Source: Apricaphanius iberus (Eukaryota > Chordata > Actinopteri > Cyprinodontiformes > Aphaniidae). Taken from it: a stretch of 64,000 bases of DNA. Below, piece by piece: positions 32,990 through 44,699 of the stretch; positions within the stretch are counted from its first letter, which is position 1, and every line of letters begins with the position of its first letter. The stretch lies in the NCBI GenBank assembly GCA_028564705.1, contig JAPXFQ010000379.1, forward strand, positions 278,168 through 342,167, in the 5' to 3' direction. Under the pieces are notes generated by a model. That model saw only the letters and a program-made list of their open reading frames with translations, did not search any database and had not been told where the DNA came from. Made by a program: the position numbers and the translations under genes.

Positions 32990-33586
32990 AGTTGGATTCT
33001 GTTGACTATGAGTAGTGGTGAGTGAATACTGACTGTTCTTGGCTTGGATTGCAGGTGAGATGCAAGCGGCGGACTGAGAGGGAATCAAGAAGGAGGTGAG
33101 TATGAAGAGCAACTTAACCCGTTCGTTATTAGCAGATAGAATGTCTTACTTGAGGTGAATGATAGATTGACAGGAGGACGGGCAGGTGATCGACAGACAC
33201 CCAGGAAGTATGGAGATGTTAGCAGTAGGGAAGTGGAGCAGAGGCTGACCAGAGAAGGAACCAGGATAGAGGAGAACCTCCAGCCTTGAGGAATCTGGGA
33301 GTCCAGGAACGAAAGTAAGTGAAGTGTGTGAGGAGACAGGTCACGTAAGGATCAGAAAATCATGAGTGAAGAAATCGTACTAGGTTTCACACTAGGAGTT
33401 GGCTCAGTGCCACGCTGAGAGCGAGAACCGTCTGGCGTCAGCTTGCTGGAGGAGCTCCCCTTAAATAGCTGGTGGTAATAAGGCTGGATGAGGAAGACCA
33501 GGTGCTGCTGCCTGCCACCCCCTAGAGAGAAGGTAGGAACACAGGAAAAGCACACACAAACACTCACAAGCAACAGAATCCTAACA
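32990..33586 (-). mobile_element. Probable 5' LTR of the gypsy remnant
   Basis: On the minus strand TGTTAGGATTCTGTTGCTTG starts at 33586, upstream of the gag/pol remnant in the same orientation. The sequence has the AGCTATTTAAGGGGAGCTCC promoter-like stretch near 33455. The 3' boundary is unclear, no clean primer-binding site follows, and no second LTR was seen. Confidence 0.45.
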
Positions 33587-34096
33587 GAGACGGATTGATG
33601 CAATGCAATTATCCATCAACGCAAGGGCTCTCCATCACCTACGCAAGAACACACGGAATAGAGGCCCAATTTTTAAGTGCATCTGATTAGTCAGTTTCAA
33701 CAACAGATAGCCAGAGATAGCTTCACCAGAACGGGGCTCTGCAGTCGCTGTAATCAGTAGTTAATGCAGCGTTTACAACTACATGCTTTATACAGAAAGG
33801 ATCATTTATATTATCTGTTGAACACAAGGAGGTGAAGAAAAACAACAAAAAAGTTTGCTCTGTTTGTTTCCATTTGATTTTAGAGTATTCTATGAACTGC
33901 AACCCTTGGAAAAAAACGTTACTGCTTAATCCACGTATTTTCCGTCATTCGTTGCTCCTTGAGAAAGAAATGCACTCACAAGCCTAGAAAAAAACAGAAA
34001 CGGCGCTGTGATAGTAGGCCGAGACACCATGAAAAGTTAGTGCCCCCTGCTGTCCTGGTCAAGCAAGGCTGAAAAAACAATAGAGAATGGAGAGGA

Positions 34097-34839
34097 GAAA
34101 GTGTGCTGCCGCTCATGGTAATTTTGTGGTACTGCATTTTAAATTTTGTCATGGGTTGATAGTGGTACATCTTTTTCATTGTCTACGTCACAGGCATGGT
34201 CTCCAAGAGACGCCCTCCCTCTCTCAGACACACTTGCTCCACCCAGTACCAAGTTGAAATTTATTATCTTGTGTGCTATGTGTGCACACATAGTGAGAAA
34301 AACAGAGGAGGCTCAAATCCATATATTGCACTTTGGAGGACCACAACGTCGAAGTGGTTTAAAACCCTAAGTTACAACCTATTTGTTTTAAACGCACCGT
34401 GAATGAGAAAACAAAAGCTGAGGTGGTTTGCTCTGAAGCTACGTAGCATCAATGCTAGTGCTAGGTTCTCTGTGCTTGTTTGCTATACATGCTGCCGGCT
34501 TCAGGCAATGCTGACTCAGTGCCCTGAGCCAACAGCTCGAACTGATACGTCGTTTGGCCGCTGCACTTCATAAAGCCTCTCTTTACCTATGGTATATGGC
34601 AGAGAAGAGACCTAATTTCTCCCTTTACCGTAGATAATAGAGTCTTTCGGAGCTCGGTGGCCACCTGCCATAGTTCCGCCATGACTGTCTTCCAGACCAC
34701 ATCCCCGCGTTCCCCCTCGCGCTCATGTTCCACACTTGGCCATGCCCCTCCCTTTCTCCTGGCCTTGCCCACTTTCGTAGAGTTTTTCAAATGTTGGGGG
34801 CAGGATGATGCTTTTTCATGGGGTTCAGTTACACTTTAA
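34097..34839. mobile_element. TTAA-target element, copy 4, one end intact
   Basis: It runs from GTGTGCTGCCGCTCATGGT to GGGGTTCAGTTACACT, followed by TTAA at 34836-34839. The region matching 1606-1756 of copy 1 is uninterrupted here (near 34385), so it serves as the empty site for the 125-bp insertion in copy 1. The far end is truncated. Confidence 0.8.
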
Positions 34840-34912
34840 GGTAAGGTGGACAAACACCTCTCAGCTTCAGATGTTGTCCCTGGAGTGTTTATGAGAATGT
34901 GCAAATATAGGA
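34840..34912 (-). pseudogene. hAT transposase C-terminal scrap
   Basis: On the minus strand it reads LHILINTPGTTSEAERCLST up to the TTAA element. This is the same segment as the end of the 15.8-kb hAT remnant, cut at the same place by the same element. Confidence 0.65.
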
Positions 34913-35079
34913 TTGCTATTTTTAAAGTTAAATAATAATTTAAATGAAAATGTATTTTTCGATTTTCATGTAACTTTGTTTAATAAACTGAATTGAAATT
35001 CAGGTGAATATTAACATTGCAAATGCACAATGGCTTATTTGCATTGATTTGTATTTTTAATTGTCACTGGTCTGATGAT

Positions 35080-35432
35080 TTAATCATTTAGTTAGTCATG
35101 AGATTTTACTGCAGGGGCCAAAAAATATTATTAGTGATAAGTTAATGATGAGGTAATGATTCATTAGTCCTTATTAGGTTTTACTTCTGGGAAAACAAAA
35201 AGCCTAAGTGATGATAAGTTACTGATAAGGTAATGATTCCTTAGTTATTATGATATTTTACTTTACTTCACGAGGCACAAAAAGCGTAAGTAAATTTAAG
35301 TTAACCATGAGGTAATAATTCATTTGTCATGAGCTTTTTACTTTATGTCAGGGTGCACAAAAAGCTTAACTAATTGTTAGTTACTGATGCGGTAATGATT
35401 CATTAGTCATTATGAGGGTTTTACTTTACTTA
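35080..35432. repeat. ~110-bp degenerate tandem repeat, left part
   Basis: Three to four units contain GAGGTAATGATTCATTAGTC, TTTTACTTTACTTC and GGCACAAAAAGC. Similar units resume at 38528-38660, and related ATTAGTAATCATT-rich sequence continues to 39190. About 3.1 kb of unrelated sequence lies between. Confidence 0.7.
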
Positions 35433-35748
35433 AAGTTCTCCTTAATTGAGAATCTTAAAAACTGAGTTTTCTTACATTAAAATCAGTTATTATGTGTTCT
35501 GAAAGCATGCTGCATATGAACATTTTATACCAAATCCAATCCCTGAATCAGTTACATAAAGAAAAGAGACCAGAAAACGTAAAAGCCTATCAACCATGTG
35601 TCATAATGCTAACTTAGCATTCATGGCCTCGCCTACCTAGCTTTGGACCGCCCACAGGAATTTTATTTTTGGCAAGGTGAAATCCGAGCCTTTTGCAGCT
35701 GCTAGAGGCTACAGACCTTGCAGTACAGGCTTTGCCTTGAGGTTGAAC

Positions 35749-36840
35749 TTAAAGGGGCTGTATCATGCTATTTTACAGCTTTCAACTTCTGGGATAGACA
35801 TATATATGATAAAATGTTACTTTTGGTGTTATACAGTATTAATTTTTCCTGAAATTTAACTTGTATCCTATATGTTAGACCACAAACTGAAACAGCTCGT
35901 TTCTCTATAAACCCACCTCCTGCACCCCAGTGCTACGCTCCGCTCCCCCGCTCTGTTGCGCTTCAGAGCCAAGAGGAGATCACACTGAAACAAACAGTGG
36001 TAAGCTTCATCACAAACTGTATTCTCACAATAATTTGAACACCACGAAGCACCACAATGAAACTCAATGAAATATTAATTGCTCAGACGTTTGGTTTATT
36101 TTTTTTTTGTGTGTGTAAAAAACAGTCAACAAATCCTATCTCAGTTGCTAAAACTCCAGGCTTTAGACGCAGCGCAAACCAACACAGCTGCGTCCACTAA
36201 GCAAATCTTTCCAGCCCAGTATATAAAAAAGTCGTGGGTGTTGTTTGCACCCGTTCACTGAACATTCTGACATGCTACGGATCAATTAATTAACCACACA
36301 ATGCTGTTATAAGATCACGTAAGCAGCTTGATAAATGGCTAACCCACATTAGCATTAGCATGCAGCCACTTCTCTGTCCATCAGGCGTCTTTGTTCTTTG
36401 ATCTAGCAGCTGTTCACAGAGAAAGTAAAAAATCCAACAAAAAAGTGTTTTAAGATGCCAAAAACCATAGCTGCCATGAACTGTGAGAAGGAAAAGGGTA
36501 TGTTTGAAAATCTACCAGAGCTGTACTGTCACAACCGTGGAACACCAGGTCCAAGGCTGTAAGTAGTGTTTTACTTTTCACCCAGTGTTTTATTTTTCAA
36601 GTTTTGTTTTAAAACATGCCATGACAATGAAATGTTCTACCTCGGCTAACAGCTAATATCTGTGACCACATCCACCCAGAGATGTTTTTTTTGATTTTTT
36701 TAACAATCCTTAAACGTAACTGACGCTTAAAACTATTAATTATAATATCAGCAGCTGAATCCCCCGCTGGTTAAATCTGCTGGTCCTAAGTAGCTGCCTT
36801 AACCTCTCCCCGCTCATCAGCGCGTGTGTATGTAGCGGGG
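35749..36840. other. Repeat with a TTAA-adjacent left end, right end unknown
   Basis: TTAAAGGGGCTGTATCATGC at 35749 resembles the end of fish TTAA-target elements. Inside are CCCCGCTCTGTTGCGCTTC and a short frame with MPKTIAAMNCEKEKG near 36455. No matching inverted end was found, and a candidate solo LTR begins at 36879. Confidence 0.35.
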
Positions 36841-36878
36841 TGCGTTGGTGGCGGCGCTCGCTCTGAACAGACTATGAG

Positions 36879-37555
36879 TGTAATGGTAATATTTATTGCC
36901 TTCTCTTACATCTTAGATAAAGTTAATTCTTATGTGAATTAGTATTAATTATGTAGTGGGAATCTTTATTGTAAGCATTCTTTTATTACATAAATAGTTC
37001 TAATTTGAATTAGTGCTGATGCCTTTTTAATTCTGACCGTGTTACTCATGTCTAGATAAAATGTTATACTGAAATGATAAAGTACTAACAGGGACCTATT
37101 GTCTGTAAACATATGATATTCCCTTGTGACCATCTCATGCCCAGTGATTCTCTTTCTGACCTGTTATACAAAATATTCCTTGTTCCAAAGTACCTTCTGA
37201 TTTTCAAATGATATATTTTGTTTACTGCTGACTACTGAAGTGAAACATCCATTATTGCCTCATGACACATCCTGTATTTACCTATTCCATGTTGTTCTGT
37301 GATTGGTCTTGTGATTATGCTCTGATGCATAGAACAGAGTGTTAGTTATCCTAACATGACTGTATGATGTAATGATCGGTCAGAAGATGATTCAATAGTG
37401 TGGCTGACTACTATATATACCCATGTATATGTGCTGAAGCTCCAGGGTTCTCATCAGGAGTCCCTCTGTGCATGTAAAATAAACTATGTACGAATATGGC
37501 TGACACGTTTTATTCTCTCATCCAAGGCCTCTCAAACACTCAGATTTCTGCGACA
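36879..37555 (+). mobile_element. Candidate solo LTR
   Basis: The block starts TGTAATGG and ends TGCGACA. The flanks ATGAG (36874-36878) and ATGAA (37556-37560) match at four of five bases. It has a TATA-like CTATATATACC near 37410, and about 70 bp downstream an AATAAA (near 37478), the arrangement expected for U3-R. No internal retroviral sequence is attached. Confidence 0.5.
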
Positions 37556-37566
37556 ATGAACTCAGA

Positions 37567-38019
37567 TCAGTCAAGAAAACTCGCTGGAATTATCAAGGAG
37601 TAACACAAAGCAAAGAGGGAGACCATGGCGCCGAATACCTGTCTGCCTGCGGCATGTGGCTTACTGAAGACTGTAACTGCGGTAGCTTCGGGGTGGGAGT
37701 CTTGCTGTGGGCAGTAGCATGTCGGAGTCCGGTCTTGCTTGGTAATACTGCCTAAACTGGGTGGTAAACTCCTTCCAAGCATAAATACGTGCACCATTAT
37801 CTCATGTTACTGGTTTTAGTAAATACAGCCAGTGTTGCAGTTAGCCAATCAGAGTACAGAAACTTGCATGTCATTAATCTTGCTGAGCAAGTCCATCACA
37901 TTTTGTCGAGTCTCCACGCCCTCCCCCACACTGAACTGGCATAAAGTGAAAGTCTGGGAATTATTTATTTTTTAAAGAAACCGACTCAGACGGCTTTGTT
38001 TCATACCAGAGAACACTAG
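37567..38019. other. Interval with nothing recognised
   Basis: A 76-codon minus frame (37567-37797) has no recognisable domain. The rest is unassigned. Confidence 0.3.
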
Positions 38020-38501
38020 CTGCGTTTACATGGACACAAGTAATCGAATTAAAAGCCTGATCAGAATAAAAATGCTTCAAGTAAACATGCCATTCGGATT
38101 ACTCTGACTCATTCGGATCATAATTTAATTCCGATTGAGAGAAGTTGGTAATGCCGATAGTTAATCCGATCGTGGCCGCTGTAAACTTTTATTCCAAATG
38201 TAGGTCAATGTAAAATTGTTTCCAGAAAAAATAAAAGCATGCTAAGAAGAAGATTGTACCGCTCCATTCTAAATGAATGCATCCTTGTTTGTTTACACTG
38301 GACATCTACTGATTTTTCTTCTACGGCTCTTTCCGGTATTTCAGAAAGTTCTGTGCATGTCAAAATGATTAAATCCGATCGAACATGTGGCAGATGTAAA
38401 CGCTTTTCATAATCGGATCGATGTTTTCAGGGCCATGTACACAGTCAAATTCTAATCCGATCAATGATTAGATTAAACATATTTTGCACATGTAAACGTA
38501 A
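38020..38501. mobile_element. MITE with TGCGTTTACATG inverted ends
   Basis: The left end reads CTGCGTTTACATGGACAC. The right end, read inward on the other strand, is TACGTTTACATGTGCA. The interior holds several ATCCGAT/ATCGGA motifs in both orientations. No coding capacity is seen. An exact target duplication was not found, so the superfamily is open. Confidence 0.65.
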
Positions 38502-38527
38502 CTATTGAAAAATTTATAAAAAACACC

Positions 38528-39190
38528 AGTGAAGAACTTTATGGGGGCACAAAAAGCTTGAAAAATAGAAATTTACTGATGAGATAATGATTTAATAGTC
38601 ATTATGGGGCTTTTCTTAATAGTAAGTTACTAACTAGATCATGATTTTCTAGTCATGAGCTTTTACTGTAGTCCTCCGGAACTACTATTGAACGAGAAGG
38701 TTTTCTGCAAATAAGAAACAGTTTTTTGCCAATACGTTACCACGGTCCTGCTGGCTGATCTGATCCCATTGTTGGAAAAGATCAACAATACTCATCATCA
38801 AGGAATAAATTCTGAGTAATCAGCAGGTGAATCACTGATGAATCATTAGTGCCTGATTAGGTACCTAGTCAATTAATGACTAAGCAAGCATTAGGTAATA
38901 ATTCATGAATCGTTATCTAACAAATCCGATGTAAGGTAGGTTGAAGCTTAGGTAATCATTAATTAATCATTAGTGACTACTTAGGTGTCTAATCTAATCA
39001 TTTTAATGCCTGATCAACCATTAAGTAATCATTAAGGAATCATTAGCTAATATATTCTATGTGAGGGTGATTGCGAACCTTAGTTAATCATCAATGAATC
39101 ATTACTCCATTATTTGTTCCTCACTAGGTCCTTAGTAGGTAAGCAGTAGTGTTGTCTTATTATTGTGTTATACCATTATTGTAAAGTGTT
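38528..39190. repeat. Degenerate tandem repeat, right part
   Basis: It resumes the 35.1-35.4 kb pattern with GGGGGCACAAAAAGCTTG and GATAATGATTTAATAGTCAT. It then continues in ATCATTAATTAATCATTAG-like units. It ends near TTATTGTAAAGTGTTAGC. Confidence 0.6.
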
Positions 39191-39379
39191 AGCTTTTTCT
39201 CTAACATGACCTACTTATTCTAGATGCACTCACTACGACAGAGAATAATTTATTAAATCGTATTTACATACGAATATTCCCTAAAAGCACCTAAACAATC
39301 TCTGTCATGTTTATAGATGAGTTGACTTTGTCAACAGCTTATTGTTTGCAGAACTGACCTATACACTACTGAATAACAA

Positions 39380-39637
39380 GGGCGACTGTGGCTCAGTGGT
39401 AGAGTAGTTGGCTTGCAATCGGAGGGTCGTAGGTTCGATTCCAGCTTACTCCAGTCACATGTCGATGTGCCCCTGGGCAAGGCACTTAACCCCCAAATTC
39501 TACATTGTCCTACCGAGCCATGTTGGGTGTCGGTGTATGAATGCGAGTGTGGGTGAATGCGGCCTCAATGTAAAGCGCTTTGAGTGGTAAGACTAGAAAA
39601 GCGCTATATAAGTTCAGTCCATTTACCATTTACCATT
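39380..39637 (+). mobile_element. tRNA-derived SINE
   Basis: The head has the two internal pol III promoter boxes of a tRNA: GTGGCTCAGTGGTAGAGT (A box, about 39388-39405) and GGTTCGATTCC (B box, 39432-39442). The body contains CCCCTGGGCAAGGCACTTAA and AAAGCGCTTTGAGTGGT. The 3' end is a TTTACCATTTACCATT tail. It is not a functional tRNA gene: the fold is incomplete and 190 bp of SINE body follow. Another copy with a head deletion is at 30099-30320. Confidence 0.85.
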
Positions 39638-39870
39638 AGCAGCGAGAATACAAACCCAATAAGAAAACAATAATTACAAAAAAAACGCAGGATCAGTAGA
39701 AGTCACAAATTGGCTAAAAAGATGGGCTTTCATGACCTAATTTCAAATTCTAAATATTATCTTAGATCTAAGAGTGGAAAATAATTAAAGGTTGATATAA
39801 ATACTTCAAAGAACCATCTTGGACATGCACTAGACAAAAACTACAGTAGATTTAAATACAGAGCCTTACT

Positions 39871-40111
39871 TGAGGTCTGAATCATCGCTATATCCACTTT
39901 TACAGAACTGTCCATCTGTGGATATCTCAGCTCTGGTGATCGTCAAATCAGCCTCAGCAGTTTTTTTGTTCTGCTCTGGGTTACTCCAGGAATGGGTCAG
40001 TGTAGTTTTTCCTGGCAGTATGTGGATAATCCCAATTTTGAATTTTAACAGAGTTTGACTGCTGATCTTGGAGAAATGTGTGAATAATTTAACTCTTGGG
40101 TCCAATAACAA
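39871..40111 (-). other. Open frame with splice-donor-like end, unrecognised
   Basis: An 81-codon minus frame ends at GACCTCAA followed by GTAAGG (39869-39864), a good donor match. The peptide includes DLTITRAEISTDGQFC, faintly like the end of an Ig-type domain. No acceptor or neighbouring exon was identified. It could be a stray host exon or chance. Confidence 0.2.
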
Positions 40112-40214
40112 AGCTTTCTTCCGAGTCGCAGGTTGAATTATTTCTCTAAAGCTCAGCTGACAAGTTTCCTCCAGGGGTGGTTTTATCAGCCAGGATTTGC
40201 TTGATCAAAAAAAA

Positions 40215-41950
40215 TGCTATTTGTCTATATTTTCTAACCTTTTCAGTTTGGACATAATAAAAGTTTCTTGTGGCATTCCACTAGCTGTCCTAACAGTGTA
40301 ACCCCCCAGAGGGGACATCTTTAGTCTGTCCCATTGGCATGCAAGGCTGTAGAGTTCACTACATAATGCTCCAACTGTAGCTCTATTGTCAAACTTAAGC
40401 AGACATTTGCTTATTTCTTCCAGAGCTGAGCTCGGGAGTCTATTTTCCCTCACAAGAGGAAAGTTTCGAGGGTCTAGACAGGCAAAATCTGAGCAAAGTT
40501 TTGCATTGACAGAAAACCTTCTCTGGATACTGTCTGTCACTGTGTCTACTATTACATTGTGAACTTTGACCTTGAAGTCAGTATCAGCTGATGCTAGCTG
40601 CTCATGTTCTGCAAGCTCTCATGGCATTCTGTTCTTTTTTCTGAACCTTCTCTCAGGGAGGGCAGTCTGAAATACAAGCTCACACTCTTTCTCCTCTTGC
40701 AACTTTCCATTAGCCTACTTCACAAACTCATCAGCTGCACACTTAACTCCTTCAAAGTCCCTAGCACACTCCCTGAGACCCTCCTATGTCCCCTCAAGAA
40801 AATGTTGAGCTGTGATGATATCCATTTCCATTGTCTGTAAATATTTTGAAAGGGGGTAGTCTGCTCAAAAATGCGAAGGAAAATGTGCGCAGTGAGCGCT
40901 GTCTCATACCTCAAAAGGCCTTCTATGAATCATTTTGCCTTGGCCCTCACAGTTGGCTGTTGTGTTCTGTCATTTACAATGGACAGTCAGACAAATGTAG
41001 AGTCATAAGCATTTTAAGATACAAGGCTCCCTGAGGATTCCCAAAGCACCCAAACACTTTACCTAGTGCCTGATCCTTAGCCCACCACCTGGTTTGCCCT
41101 ATTGGGCACAGTCTCCTGTGATGCTTGTCCTGACTCATCTCTTCCCACCTCTGCATGTCAATATCTTAGGATAACGGCTATATCATTGAGCAGGGAAAAG
41201 AGGGATGCACTTTCCACAACACTACCTGTTGTTTCTGCCAGTACAAGATTCAAAAGATTTGCATAACACCATATATGAATCTGATTCGGGGAGTGCTCAG
41301 AGAGGAGTGCAGAAAATCCCAGATACTGTCCAGGCATATTGGCTGCACCATCTGTAGAGTTGCCCACACATGTGCCAATAACAATATTAAGCTCCAGTAG
41401 AACCTTTCTTATGAGCTATGCAAAATGCTGCCCTGTAGATGACTCAGTCTACCATAGAGATGAGTCTTTCATGAATTACATCAGTTACATATCTGAGGAT
41501 AATGTAGCACTGGTCTTTGTTGCTGATATCTTGTGTGGTGTCAATTTTGACAGGAAACATGTCAGCTTGTCTTACCTCCGGCTATAATTGCCTTTATCAG
41601 ATGGCTGATGACATCCACAACTTTATTAAGAGACCCTCTGCATTTGTACCAGTTTCAAGTGTTTACATGCTGTTGTAGGCAAACGTCATATCTACTCAGA
41701 AGTAGAATCAACTCTTACACATTGCCATGATTAACAGCAATGTTTTCCAGGCTGTAACCTGCCTCCTCTTTATCTCCTCTGTAGCTTAGGCCACATTTGC
41801 CAATAACTTTAATAACATCCACTACGCGTGCCATCACCTGATCTTTCTGTTTCACTTGCTCAGCACGCAATGACATTTAGTTTCCAGTCAACAGGCTTTT
41901 TACATCTGCCTTTTGTACATTCAGAAAGTAAGCATCTTCCCTATCTCTGT
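40215..41950 (-). pseudogene. hAT transposase (ZMYM1-like), large broken remnant
   Basis: From 41950 downward: DAYFLNVQKADVKSLLTGN, then LRAEQVKQKDQVM, and QDISNKDQCYIILRYVTDVI. From 41367 it reads GNSTDGAANMPGQYLGF, IHIWCYANLLNLVLAE and SASLFSLLNDIAVILR. Below that come HHRRLCPIGQTRWWAKDQAL, then sequence to SIQRRFSVNAKLCSDFACLD near 40500. The order matches the central RNase H-like region of ZMYM1-like hAT transposases. Several stops and frame changes make it non-functional. The TTF finger and the C-terminal dimerisation part are not attached here. Confidence 0.78.
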
Positions 41951-42239
41951 GTGCATGGGGATGCTGATATGCATTTACATGACCAAATAGTTGGGTTAGA
42001 AAAGTAGTACCCCAGGGATCATATTTGGGTTTTTGCCTGTGTTTACATGACTGTGCAGGACCGGGTTATTGCTCATATTCCGGTTTTGAACAGGTTATTG
42101 GCTTAATTTAAAGTTAGTCACTGACTCGCAAGCTTTTGAAATACTGACCTACCATGAAATTTGCCTTGACTAAACATATGGGTAATGGAATTATTGTGAT
42201 TAGCATAAAGATAAAAGTAACAGTCATTGTTATTTGGAT

Positions 42240-42400
42240 TTGGATTTTAATTCAATTTCAATTCACTTTTATTTATATAGCGCCAATACACAACAAATGT
42301 AATCTCAGGTCACTTACAATAAAAGTCATTTCAATACAACTATACAAACATTCCTTTAACAGGAAGAAACCTGCGGCAGAACCTGGCTCAGTCTAAGAGG
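42240..42400 (-). mobile_element. L2-type LINE 3' end, reverse orientation
   Basis: CAATTTCAATTCACTTTTAT, ATATAGCGCCAATACACAAC and CCTTTAACAGGAAGAAACC are the reverse complement of the 3' end seen at 4231-4985. Only about 160 bp are present. Confidence 0.75.
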
Positions 42401-42488
42401 TCACGACTGTCTGGGGGTATGAGAAGACTACATTTGAATGTGTCTGTATTTCAGGGAAACCTTATATAAAGAATTTTCTCCTTTTTGG

Positions 42489-42780
42489 GGCGACCATGGC
42501 TCAGATGGCAGGAATTAATCAAATCCCAGTTCCGTCCCTCTAGTTCATTGTGTCCTTGGGTAAGACACTTCTTTTGCCTTGCCTGCTGGTAGTGGTCAGA
42601 GGGCCCGGGATCTGGCAGCCTCGTTTCTGTCAGTGTGCCCCAGGGTAGCTGTGGCTACAATGTGGTAGCATGCCACTATCAGCATGTGAATGTGTCCCTG
42701 AATGAGTCAATGACTGAATGCAGTGTAAAGCGCTTTGTGGTCTTTTGGCTAAAAAAGAGCTACACAAATGCATTCTAATT
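42489..42780 (+). mobile_element. Second tRNA-derived SINE family member
   Basis: It starts GGGGCGACCATGGCTCAGATG (A-box-like) and holds CCTTGGGTAAGACACTTC and GTGTAAAGCGCTTTGTGG. It ends near GAGCTACACAAATGCATT. The head is more diverged than that of the 39-kb SINE and no good B box remains. Confidence 0.65.
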
Positions 42781-42799
42781 TTTTCCTACAAAGAATCTG

Positions 42800-44130
42800 C
42801 TGGTGAACACGTCAGAAGTAAAACTGTGTATTAAAGGTTCAATCATTCAGTTAAAGAAGCAAAGAATAAATAAACCTGAACTTGTTTTTGAGTGTTCCCA
42901 GGAGGATGAACAGGCCTTTTGTAAGTGATGATTTTGTGTTCTATAATGTGACACTACATGAATCAAAACTCAATGACACTGATCCCTGCAGAGGAAGGCC
43001 TTTCTCAATTTCAGTGAAGAAAGCAAAATTTTGTTATTTTCTTCCCTTTTGGTCGAGTTTAACAAGGAAAACATTCTCTTTTATTTTTTTTCCTCCAGTC
43101 CTACTTTAGATAGAATGAAAGAAATGCCAGTGGGAGAATATCGAGCGGGCTAACAGACGATGACAGAGTTTCTTCAGAGAGATCTGAGTGACATCAGAAA
43201 CAAGGCGAGTGTGTAGGTGGAAAACTCAATCATGCTTAGAATGTAGTATGCCAAATATTCTTTCAGAAGCAGAATGAATAATTCTAACTATTATAGTGCC
43301 AAATCATCTGAACCTTTGCTCCGTTGGCTATGAAGGGATAGATAGGAGCCTTGATGAGGCATTGTTTGGGGTGTGTGGGAGAGGTAACAGCTAGAAGTAG
43401 TTGAAGGCAAGCACAGTGTGTTGTGAGCTCTATGCGGTAATATCTGTTTTTGTGCTTTTTCCTTACTTGAAATGTTTTTAAGGGCTAACTGGCCTCTTGT
43501 AACCAAAGAATTGACTGGCCTCAACTGCACAAAGTCTGAAAACAATAAGATGAGGCACATGAAACCATCAGTCACAGCCCATTATTTGATCATGATCTGC
43601 TCACACAGTGTGGACCGACTGAAAGTTAGAATAATTCTGATTTACATACTGCTTTCAAAATAAGTGAAATAGGAGGCACAAAGAAATCCCTGCACAGTGG
43701 ATGACTTCTGAATATCATCACCCCACATAGATAATTTTCACAGTTTGGAGGTATTTTAAACTGCTATGTCTATTGAAATGTTCTGAGTTTGTCTGATACT
43801 TTTTTGGCTAAAAAAATAGATATTGGTTAATAGTCATGCATAACCAGAAATTTGTAAAATTATTAAATGAACCTAATCACTCATAAAATAGAAGTGCATT
43901 ATCTCAATGTGAATTAAGATAAAAAAGTTACATCTGAAGGAAATCCCAAATGCAAATTGCACATTTATAGTTGTGGTACACTTAGGCCCAGTTTGTGCTT
44001 CTTCGACAGCAAATTTGCTGGCTGTAACTGAAACTGACAAATCGGATGCATACGTTCTCCGTTGACAGAGATGGATAGTTAAAAATTGGGCCTCTCCGTT
44101 TCCGTCAAAAGAGAGAAGCATACACTACGC
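42800..44130. other. Interval with nothing recognised
   Basis: Open frames here are short and lack known domains. No repeat ends are obvious. Confidence 0.35.
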
Positions 44131-44132
44131 TT

Positions 44133-44690
44133 TAGGGTTGTCAACCATCCCTTAAAATACGGAATCGTCCCGTATTTGACTATTAAATGTGCCGTCCCGT
44201 GTTGAACTATAAAGGGATGCTATTTGTTCCATTTTTATCATAAATGTCTATTATGCGTGTCGGTCATAGGCTTCATATTGCCTTATTCTAACTACGTAGC
44301 CTATATAAAAATATAATAAAAAATCACCCAACTACAGTCGGCAAAACTGTTCTGACAGCGGGATCAAAAGGGACCACAAATTGTTTGCATTTGCGGCTCG
44401 CGAGTGATGCGCGCCCAGGATTGATCAGGTAGACATACACACACAACACACGGGCGCTTCAATGCAGCACCTTTAAAAAATGTCCCAAAAACGCTTACAG
44501 AGATATAGGCTAGACGAGTGGGAAGAGATCCATCCTTGGCTGGACAGTGTCAGTAAAGACGAACCCAAGGCAAATTGGAAACAATGCAGCGAGTGTTCTC
44601 AGTTGCGCACTGAGAGCACTCGCTGCACAGCACACCAAGCATTGGAGTATTTTGTTGTTGTTTTTTAAAGCCAGTAGACTTAGGTATAGT
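44133..44690 (+). pseudogene. hAT-type element 5' end with BED-finger-like start
   Basis: TAGGGTTGTCAACCATCCC at 44131, followed by GGAATCGTCCCGTATTTG, resembles the end of a fish hAT transposon. Downstream, 44480-44668 encodes MSQKRLQRYRLDEWEEIHPW then LDSVSKDEPKANWKQC, like the start of a BED-type zinc-finger transposase. The frame ends after 62 codons inside an inverted repeat. The catalytic part is absent. Confidence 0.5.
44586..44626. repeat. 17-bp inverted repeat (hairpin)
   Basis: GCAGCGAGTGTTCTCAG and CTGAGAGCACTCGCTGC pair at 16 of 17 positions around a 7-nt loop. It lies at the point where the BED-like frame loses its second Cys pair. Confidence 0.75.
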
Positions 44691-44699
44691 ATATTATGC

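Noticed and set aside
32815..32990. Primer-binding site and end of the gypsy 5' LTR
   Set aside because: No TGG-starting primer site at a CA boundary could be recognised, so the LTR limit is left approximate.
35749..36840. Complete TTAA-target transposon starting at 35749
   Set aside because: The left end looks right but no inverted partner end was found, so I did not call a complete element.
39380..39450. tRNA gene
   Set aside because: A and B boxes are present but the cloverleaf is incomplete and a SINE body follows.
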